Assembly: GCA_027596195.1 (NCBI GenBank)
Contig: JADGJG010000715.1
Location: 1 to 13,581, forward strand
Length of the DNA: 13,581 nucleotides
DNA from: Podochytrium sp. JEL0797
Taxonomy: Eukaryota; Chytridiomycota; Chytridiomycetes; Chytridiales; Chytriomycetaceae
Reading direction: 5' to 3'
Position 1 is the stretch's first letter, and the number at the start of each line of letters is the position of its first letter. Both the position numbers and the translations under genes were made by a program. Below are positions 1 to 7,512 of the stretch, in pieces. The notes beneath the pieces were generated by a model. That model was not told the DNA's origin. It saw only the letters and a program-made list of their open reading frames with translations, and searched no databases.

Positions 1-46
1 AAAAAAATCATTTTCCAAATCTCCATCTCCACGGCACGACGATCCG

Positions 47-1835
47 ATGTTTCGCAAGGTGACCTTTGCGCACCCTTCATCACCACCACCGCCACCTGCC
101 CCTCCTTCACCCAGCAACCCAACCGAACCGCATGCACCGCCCCAGTGATCATTCACCCCCCGTCGCCCTCCCTCCGCCCTTTCATCCATCTCCACCGAAA
201 CAAATGACAACATGAAACTCATTACCTTCCCATTCCCCTGCAGCCATCAACCCCACAACCCATCCGCAAACAAGATATCGGCCTCCCCATGCCCTCTACC
301 GAACTCCTCCTCATCAAAACCGAACCCATCGGATCCCTCCGCTCGGACTCCGAATCCCCACAAAACTCGCTCTCCCGCACCCCCCAGGGCGGACACCCCC
401 GTCCCATATCCGGATCCGCTTCCGTCGTGGGTGGACAGAGTGTAGCGTCGAATGGGAGCAATAAGCTCGAGTTTAAGGCGTACCAGCAGTTTGTGATGGC
501 GCTTGGGGCGTATCGGAGACAGATTGCGGGGTTGGCGAGTGCGAGTGAGGGGTTTGTGAGGGCTTGTGAGGAGTTGGAGGTGCAGTTTGTGAATATGGAG
601 GGGAATCCTGGTTTGTTTGTTTTTTGATTGGCGGATTCATCAAAGTTTGCTAACTATTTGGACTCGGTGGACAGATGTTCAGAATCCTTCAAAGATCAGG
701 GATTTGCATGCCTTGATTGACACGACGCATTTGATGGCCAATTCGCATCAGATTTGGGTGAGTTTTCCCTCGAATTCCCTTCAAGATTTTCTTGGCAAGG
801 AAAATCTCACACACAAACAACACAGGCCGACAAGCTCAACCAGGATTTCGAACAGCCCATTACTCGTCACATGGCGGATGTAATGACCACTGTCAAAATG
901 AGACAAACCAAAAACAACGCACGCATCACGGAGCTCGCGAAACGGATGCACGAGGAAGAAGAGGATTCGTACAAAATGGGAAAAAAGAAGCAAAGGGATT
1001 TGTTGTCTTTGCAGGAGGTTTGGTTTTTGTTTATGTTTGTTGATGAAGGGATGGGACTAATGATTTTGACAGAGCCTCGGACTCCGGGTCACTCTGGCCG
1101 ATGAAATCAAACGTCTTACCGTGGAGAATGCAAGAATCTCGGATGTTCTCGCTTCGAACGCTGTCGATCTGATTCTCAACTCGTGTTCCGGTGTTGTCAG
1201 TTGTCAAATGGAAACTTACGAAACTATTCTCGACGGATTGAAAAAGGTACCGCTCAAAGTTGTATCATCGGTTGTCGAAAACTAATGCTGGTGTGTGGTA
1301 GATTGACCTCTTCGAATCGGGCGACTTTCACCTCAACAAAGTCGCCACCAAAGAAGCCATCCTGAAACACATCAACCCCGTCGTCCGTCCCCACGTCCCC
1401 ACTCCCCCAAACATCGCTCCAGCCGCCAAAGAAGCCCAATCCCCACCCGTCCTCATCAGGAAAATCCCAGCGCCAAATCAAAACTCACCCCCTCCACCCG
1501 CCGCCGCACCACCCACAAACGAACCCCCCTCAGAAGCAAAGCGCAACCCCAACAAAGTATCGCCCTTGAATATCTCCACTTTAGACACCCCGAAACCAGA
1601 CTACCTCGACGTGGACGTGCCACCGACCCCGCCGGTCGCCACGCAAGAATTATTCTTTAATGATGATCGTATGATTCAGCCGTTTGATTCCATTTCCAAT
1701 ATTGCGCCTCAGGAGTCGGTGGTGGATGGGTCGATGGGTGGGGGTGGGATGAGGAGGAACGTGGGGACACCGACGCCGCCGACGATGGTGAAGGAGAAGA
1801 GTCGGGGGATGAGGTTTTTCGGGAAGAGACAGTGA
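47..1835 (+). CDS. Ivy1-like inverse-BAR (I-BAR) phospholipid-binding protein
   Basis: Proposed exons are 47-58, 244-610, 675-757, 826-1017, 1073-1246 and 1302-1835, giving 453 residues. Introns 611-674, 758-825, 1018-1072 and 1247-1301 each restore one continuous frame. Residues about 76-290 form a long helical/coiled-coil region resembling fungal Ivy1: a 'KAYQQFVMALGAYRR' helix, then 'HLMANSHQIWADKL', then 'KMGKKKQRDLLSLQE'. Residues 295-453 are a Pro-rich, probably disordered tail ending in a basic/aromatic 'GMRFFGKRQ'. Known for the family: Ivy1 binds phosphoinositides and the Rab7 homologue Ypt7 on the vacuole and takes part in TORC1/Fab1 signalling there. The start is uncertain. The acceptor at 243 has a strong pyrimidine tract, and an in-frame stop at 205-207 bars a longer open exon. 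The 12-nt exon from ATG 47 is in phase but its donor (GTGACC) is weak. The alternative start is ATG 289. Confidence 0.78.
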
Positions 1836-1925
1836 GGATGTAACAATATGGACTTGTGGGGTCGAGGATAAGATATTTTTCGTGTGTTTCGTCTTGATTG
1901 ATGTAGTAAATTTTGATATTTGATC

Positions 1926-1931
1926 TTTATT
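1926..1931 (-). terminator. Polyadenylation signal AATAAA of the UPRT gene
   Basis: On the minus strand AATAAA lies 21 nt beyond the UPRT stop codon (1953-1955), a normal distance for a eukaryotic poly(A) signal. It sits in the 117-nt gap between the convergent Ivy1-like and UPRT genes. No AATAAA is visible on the plus strand after the Ivy1-like stop; AGTAAA near 1905 is the nearest variant. The two 3' UTRs may overlap. Confidence 0.5.
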
Positions 1932-1952
1932 CTCCTTTCATTTTCAAGGCAC

Positions 1953-3083
1953 TCACAGCGTCTTGAAAATGCGGTCTCCAGCATCACCACAACCGGGAAC
2001 AATGTAACCTGCGTCCGTCATTTCATCGTCAATCACGCCCACATAGACTTCGACGTCCGGGTGAGCGTCCGTCAAGACTTTAATTCCAAGCGTGCTTCCA
2101 ATCAATCCGATAAACTTAATCTTTTTGAGACCCCAGTCCTTGAGCACATTGATGGCTGCGACGGCGGTTCTAAATTCGGGAAGTTTGTCGGGTCAGAGAT
2201 GGGGAGTCGAAACGGGGCATCCAAGGCAAGTTCAACAGGGGGACAACGAACCCTCCAGTCGCAATCATGGGGTCCACAACGATTCCGATGTCGACAGTGC
2301 ATTGGGCGGGGAGTTTGTTGTAGTATTCGACGGGGAGCAGAGTTGACTGGGTCGCGTAACCGTGGAGTTTGTGATAGAGGGTGTCAGTTTGCTTGAAAAC
2401 CGTAAAACAAGGGTGTCTTACGTGTTCGCGGTACAATCCGAGGTGGTGGACGCGAGCCGAGGGAATCAGTTGCAAGAGAGCTGAGACAAATTGTGTCGAA
2501 TTCGAGTCAAAACACGTTTTGCGATGTGCGAGGGGGGAAATGACAAACAACACTCACGGTCCACCAGTCCCAGCCCAGCACGCATAATGGGGAAAATGGC
2601 GATCGTGTCCTTGAGTTTGACGCCCGTGAAGGGAGCAACGGGGCTTTCGAGCTGTCAAACAATTGCCAAGTCAAAACAAACACATCCTTGTTAGTTTAGA
2701 AACCGAAACAGTAACACTCAAACGAATCACCTCTTTGGTTTGGATCAGGTCGAGGTTTTGGGTCGCATGGTAGCCAATCAGAAGGCCGAGTTCCGAGACG
2801 AGTTCCCGAAACTGCTTGGGCTTCACGCGCGAGTCTCTAAGGAGAGAGATTTTGTGGGCAATCAGCGGGTCTGTAGGTTGATGTGTTGTTGGATGGTTCA
2901 GTTAAGGGGTTCATTTCGGATGTTGGCAAGGGTCGTCCCCAGTGGCGCTCTGAAGGCACCTCCACGGTGTCTTTCCGGAAAGAGCTTTCGGTTCGCATGA
3001 TTCCTCCTGGTTCTCTCATCGAGTAGAATGATAGGAGGGGATGGGCGAAGGAACTCACGTTGGGGGACTTCGACAAGGCTCAT
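1953..3083 (-). CDS. Uracil phosphoribosyltransferase, bacterial (Upp) type
   Basis: Converts uracil plus PRPP to UMP and pyrophosphate (pyrimidine salvage, cytosolic). Exons on the minus strand are 3083-3059, 2870-2731, 2651-2558, 2480-2422, 2346-2252 and 2169-1953, totalling 630 nt and 209 residues, close to the size of bacterial Upp. Visible family landmarks: the N-terminal '[14 protein letters not shown]'; '[11 protein letters not shown]' near residue 80; '[20 protein letters not shown]' across the exon 4/5 junction; the PRPP loop 'DPMIATGG' at 131-138; and the C-terminal '[15 protein letters not shown]' that closes over uracil. The start at 3083 is the ATG placing a Upp-like N terminus next to the first splice junction. 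Intron 2347-2421 (75 nt) has no in-frame stop, so the unspliced frame also reads through; removing it rejoins the conserved 'LYRE...STLLPVEYY'. The first intron (188 nt) is unusually long for this region. Confidence 0.93.
2970..2983. repeat. 14-bp perfect palindrome inside UPRT intron 1
   Basis: TCTTTCCGGAAAGA is identical to its own reverse complement. It lies inside the unusually long (188 nt) first intron of the UPRT gene, roughly 100 nt downstream of its start codon. It could be a binding site for a dimeric regulator or chance; no second copy was noticed in the window. Confidence 0.4.
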
Positions 3084-3192
3084 TCGTGAGAGGTGTTTTT
3101 TTTCGAACTCAAAAAACGTTCGATTGGGAGGAGTCGGTTGGGAGGCGCAACCAAGCGACACTGTGTCTTTCTCTCTTCTCGATTCGCCACCC

Positions 3193-3198
3193 TTTATT
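3193..3198 (-). terminator. Polyadenylation signal AATAAA of NTPase copy A
   Basis: On the minus strand AATAAA lies 12 nt after the TAA stop (3211-3213) of NTPase copy A, within the 127-nt gap before the UPRT start. This supports separate 3' ends for the two genes. Confidence 0.45.
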
Positions 3199-3210
3199 CA
3201 ACCTTTAAGT

Positions 3211-3963
3211 TTAGTTCCAATATTTCGCATCCGATATCCACTGCGAAAACGCGAAATAAATCCCATGCAGCATGCAAACATCGCGATTCACGATTCCATT
3301 CGTCAGGATTCCTGTTATCAATGGTTCAGAAATGGAACTTTCGCTGTCCACAACCTCACCCATTGCTCCAGCGCCTTGCTTCACATCCGCTTGCCCGGTC
3401 AGTTTGTCCATGACGACACCCAGCTCGTCCCCTTTGAGCACGAGATCCATAATCTTGTTTGAGAGTTCGTATCGCGCGGAGCATCCGATTCCCGTCTTTC
3501 CCTGTTGAGGTGCAGATTCTCTCTCGAAATCAGTCTTCGAATCAATCGCGAAACCAGCAAACAACCTGACGGTCCACGACCACGACCCATCCACCATCAA
3601 AGAACTTCTCCCCAATCTTGTGGATTCCTCCTTCGACGCCAATTCCTGCGGTCGAGAGCATTTAATCTCGGGTCCTTCGAAAATCACAACACACCGAAAT
3701 CAGCATTTTCCACAGCCGCAAACGCTCTATTAGCTCTGTTTGTGGCTCCGATAATGGTCTCGTCGTCGCTCATGGGCTGTGTCCAATCGAATCAGTCTCA
3801 TCCGAGAAGCCAAGCCGTGTTGATCCGAAACCTGATCGCTCACGCCGGAAGCCACGGCAACGCCCTTTACGACAATATCTGTTTGGCCCGGGAACAGGGT
3901 CGCAAGGGCTTGGGACACGGCAGACAGTTTCGCCCGGTTTTCTGTTCCAACGGCGACAAGCAT
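3211..3963 (-). CDS. Inosine/xanthosine triphosphatase, YjjX / NTPase_I-T family, copy A
   Basis: Members of this family hydrolyse ITP and XTP, protecting nucleic acids from deaminated purines. Exons on the minus strand are 3963-3832, 3776-3695, 3645-3566, 3501-3360 and 3311-3211, giving 178 residues, normal for the family. Visible motifs: N-terminal 'GTENRAKLSAVSQAL' (6-20); 'SGVSDQPMSDDETIIGATNR' (39-58) with the acidic DDE; 'GVEGG' (74-78); 'GDELGVVMDKLTG' (122-134); 'KQGAGAMG' followed after splicing by 'ILTNGIVNRD'. ATG 3963 is the first in-frame ATG and has G at -3. The 48-nt intron 3312-3359 is in frame without a stop; removing it restores the family sequence 'GAMG-ILTNG'. The gene lies 72 nt downstream of copy B. 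All family motifs are intact, so this is probably the working enzyme. Confidence 0.88.
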
Positions 3964-4035
3964 CACAAAAGGCTTTCGAAAATCGAAAGTGAAAAACAAA
4001 GATGCAGCACTGCAAAAAAGGTATATTCTAGAATG

Positions 4036-4786
4036 TTATACAATCCAGTATTTCGCGTCAGAAATCCACTGCGAAAAGGCAAAATAAATGCCATGAACAT
4101 AACACGAATCACGCGTCAAGATTCCGCTCGTCATGAGTCCTTCATTTATAAAATCAATCAGTATGCTTCCCGGCTTAAACGGGTAGAGGAAAGACAATAT
4201 ACCCATTGCTCCGGCTTTCGATCGATTGTCCACAAGCCCCGACACGCGATCAATTACAGTGGTTATTTGAGGGGACTTGGAATCGTGCGGAGCTACCGAG
4301 GCCGACTGTGCCCTGAGGTTGTTTTGGCTCAGTGGGTTGGTGAATGATAGAGAGTGGGGCAGTTTCGAATTCACCTTCTTGTCCACAACGGAAGTCCATC
4401 CGAACCCAAAGTAAAGGTCTCCTACTTTCTGAAGACCTCCTTCGACTCCGATCCCTGGAACGAGAAGGAATGTGAATCCAGGAATGGAAAGGTGAATAGG
4501 AAACACACCAAAATCGGCCTCTGGGACCGCTTCCATCGCATTCTTTGCGCGATTAATGGCTCCTTCAATTGTCTCATCGTCGGTCATCGGCTGTGAGGCT
4601 TCGTATCAACTCAAGGTCTTGGGCAGTTCTGTTTACCTGATCGGAAACGCCGGACGGAACCTTGACACCTCGAACGTCCACTTTGGAGTTTGGGAACAGT
4701 GTTCCCAGGGCTTGGGAAACGGCAGAAAGTTTGGCAGGGTTCGTGGTGCCAACAGCTGCAGTGATGATTTGTTGTGCTTCGGACAT
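4036..4786 (-). CDS. YjjX / NTPase_I-T family, copy B (diverged, possibly impaired)
   Basis: Tandem paralogue of copy A. Exons on the minus strand are 4786-4637, 4590-4509, 4454-4375, then 4305-4203 (or 4312-4203) and 4139-4036; about 172 residues. Exons 2 and 3 are 82 and 80 nt in both copies, and the four introns share position and phase, although copy B's third acceptor is uncertain. The N-terminal half is intact: 'TTNPAKLSAVSQAL', 'SGVSDQPMTDDETIEGAINR', 'GVEGG'. Exon 4 is abnormal. Relative to copy A it is 32 nt shorter (110 versus 142 nt) and lacks the segment ending in GDELG. With the acceptor equivalent to copy A's, the frame hits a stop soon after 'SSARFQVPS'. With an acceptor 7 nt further on, the frame is restored to 'TTVIDRVSGLVD...AGAMG' and the conserved end 'HGIYFAFSQWISDAKYW'. 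It may be a decaying pseudogene or an altered enzyme. The start is the first ATG of the frame, only 29 nt after the ACSL stop. Confidence 0.75.
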
Positions 4787-4815
4787 CGAGTTTCCAACAA
4801 ACAAAAAAAAGGGAA

Positions 4816-7323
4816 TCAAAGCTTGGCAGCAACGGGCTTGGCTCCAGCTTCAATCTCGCGATACAGTTCGGCAATTTGGGTCTTGTACTTTTTCTGTGCG
4901 CGTTTTGATTTTGGGGTTTCAGTCTTTTGAATCAAAGGATGAAAAAATAACGCGACTTTTACCACCAAATCGTTCCTCTTGAGCTTCATTGTTGGCGTCA
5001 ACAACTCATTCTCGATCCCAAACGCGTCGGACTCCAAATAAACCGCCTTCACGTGCTCGAACCCAGCCAAATTGGCCGCGACACACACCTTCTGCAACTC
5101 CTCCATCACATACTTTCTGAACTCGGGATTCTTTGCGAGCGCTTGAACGTGAGGGTTCGGAGGAGCACCAGGGAGCACGATTCCAGAATCAGGCGTCGTG
5201 GCCGGAAGGACACCCATTTTGCGTGCCGTGGGGATACACGTTTCAGGATCGAGGACAGCGATTCCAACAAGTTCGTTGCGCAGAGATTCTCCGTGGACAA
5301 ACATTTGGGCAATGGGGGAAGCCTTGATGCACACGTTTTCGATTTTCTCGGGGGCAACGTATTCTCCTTGGGAGAGCTGTCGGAGAAATAATCAGATTCC
5401 AAACAACAAAAACACAAATATCACACCTTGAAAATGTTCTTTTTGCGATCAATGACGGAAAGTCGGCCTTTCGCGTCGATTTTCCCGATATCGCCAGTCT
5501 TCAACCACCCATCAGGAGTAATGGTTTCAAGCGTTTTGACTTCATCCTTGAAGTACCCCTTGAAAATGGTCGGACCACGGACCCAAACTTCGCCTTGGTT
5601 GTTTTTGGCGAAATAATTCATGTCCGGCACAGACACGAGCTTCATCTCACACCTGCAGATAGAAAATTCAATCAACGTACTGCACAAACATTCAGCAAAT
5701 AAAAGCGAAAACCAACCCGGTAATCACAGGCCCAACATGACCCGTGTCTCGATCCCCTTGAACCCCAATCGTCACCCCCCCACTCGTCTCCGTCTGTCCA
5801 TACCCCTCACGCACTTGACACCCAAACGCGATACTCAAAAACTGCAACACGCTCGGATGAATAGGAGCCGAACTCGACGAGATGAAGCGCACGCGTCCAC
5901 CGAGTGCAGCGCGCACTTTGTTGAACACGAGTGGGTCCCAGATTGAGTGGGTGAGGATCCCCGTGGTTTTGTAGTTTGCGAGTTTGGCTTCAACGGCGGT
6001 TTTAAAGAGCAAGGCCTTGAGGGCTGTTGAGGAGTTGGCTTGCGCTACAATCTTGTCGTGGATTCTGTTGAGGAGGCGGGGCACGGATGCGAAGATTGTT
6101 GGCTTGAGGGTGGCGATATCTTCAATAAGAAGAGCGACTGCATTCCAAATTGGGGTTAGAAATAACTGGGGGACATCCACGGGACATCAGTGTAACGAAC
6201 GAACCATCTCCACGGAAATATCCAATCGATCCTCCAACCCCAACGACAGATGCAATCATCACCTTCTCATATACATGTGCAGCCGGCAAGTAACTGATGT
6301 AAACGTCCGTTTCATTAAAATCCTGCCCACTGTCAGCCGCATGCAGAATAAACGAAACCAAATTCCTGTTCGACAACATCGCCCCTTTCGGATCTCCCGT
6401 CGTTCCCGAAGTATACGAAATACAACACAAATCATCTGGCGAACCCGGCGAAAAAGGAAAGCGGTTCTTTGCCCCACGCGCTTCGACTTCAGCAAAACTG
6501 TACAACACGACTCCCTTCTCTTTCGCCCATTTGCGGAGAATCTCAAACGTCTGTTTGTTGCTCAAATTGACTTCATCCATTGAGATGATGGCTTTCACGG
6601 AGGGGCATTTTTGGATTTCGGAGACGAGCGGTTCGACCTTGTCGAATGAGCAGATCACGATGGGTGGGGTCGCGTGATTGAGAATGTATTGGGACGCGGC
6701 GGGACCGAGGGTATCGTAGAGAGGAACAGTGACGAGTCCGTAGCTCATGTTGGCCAAATCGGCGATTGTCCAAGCGGGGCGGTTAAGCTGTTACACCGCG
6801 ATTCCACGCGAGCAAATAATCAGAATAGCATGTGGGATAACGCGAAACCAACCCACCGAATAAATAGCCACGTTGAACTTGTCCCCCAGGGCCCCCCCAC
6901 AAAGGGACTGATGAATTCCGACAATCCCAGATCCGAGGTTGATTCTGCGTTCCGAAACGCGGCGGTAACTCTGCCATTGGTAATCGCCCCAGGTGACCTT
7001 TCCCGTGGAAGAATCGATGGTCTTGGGTCTGTGGCCTGGCAGAAAACTATGTGTGAGTTGGGAGTGGCGCGTTTGCAGAGCGAATCTGACTCACCCAACA
7101 TTGGACGGTTGGGATACTTCTTTGCGCTGTCTTGGAAGCCGTCGATAAGAGTCTTCAAGTGCTTCTTTTCCTTGTGCAGATCGCTGGTGGGAAGCAAGCT
7201 CTTGAAGATTCCTGTCAAGTGACGTGTGATGAATGTGAAGCTGGGAGAACTCGTAATCACGGGAGTTTAACCTGTTTCGGATCCATCTGAGGGACGGGTG
7301 TTGAGCTCTTCCTTGGCTTGCAT
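4816..7323 (-). CDS. Long-chain acyl-CoA synthetase (ACSL/Faa type) with peroxisomal PTS1
   Basis: Activates long-chain fatty acids to acyl-CoA using ATP and CoA. Exons on the minus strand are 7323-7272, 7211-7095, 7035-6857, 6787-6205, 6137-5717, 5652-5427, 5376-4963 and 4893-4816; 2070 nt, 689 residues, typical of ACSL. Motifs: 'YNLNRPAW'-like region seen as 'AIYS-LNRPAWTIADL' (about 113-127); AMP-binding P-loop 'YTSGTTGDPKG' (241-251); 'PRLLNRIHD' (330-338); adenine motif 'GYGQTETSG' (422-430); 'DGWLKTGDIGKIDAKGRLSV' and 'DRKKNIFKLSQGEY' around 500-535. The protein ends in Ala-Lys-Leu, an accepted PTS1 variant, suggesting peroxisomal import and a role in beta-oxidation. ATG 7323 (purine at -3) is in phase with exon 2. 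The final 69-nt intron, 4962-4894, is stop-free and in frame; removing it gives the family-like 'LTPTMKLKRNDLVKKYKTQI'. Its stop is 29 nt from the next gene's ATG. Confidence 0.95.
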
Positions 7324-7431
7324 TTCGTGGGCGCTATCGGGGGCAAGTTTTGGCGGAAAAATTCCTGGCCGCCATTCCTGGTGCATTCCCAATGCATTCC
7401 CGGCGCTTTCCATCCATACGCGCGAGTTCAA

Positions 7432-7437
7432 TTTATT
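7432..7437 (-). terminator. Possible polyadenylation signal AATAAA of the kinase gene
   Basis: On the minus strand AATAAA lies about 75 nt beyond the kinase stop (7513-7515), inside the 189-nt gap before the ACSL start. The gap otherwise holds AT-rich sequence next to the kinase, and sequence just before the ACSL ATG that must include its promoter and 5' UTR. Confidence 0.35.
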
Positions 7438-7512
7438 AGAAACATTATTATCCAGCTACCAAATACGTCAAAAGAACAAATAATAAAAAGACTGCCAAAA
7501 CGCGAAACCCCT

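Noticed and set aside
1920..2396. A 158-codon plus-strand open frame opposite UPRT.
   Set aside because: It overlaps the conserved UPRT exons on the other strand and has no recognisable features.
3505..4347. A 280-codon plus-strand open frame antisense to both NTPase copies.
   Set aside because: It runs opposite to two well-supported spliced genes, crosses their intergenic gap and their introns, and its product resembles no family.
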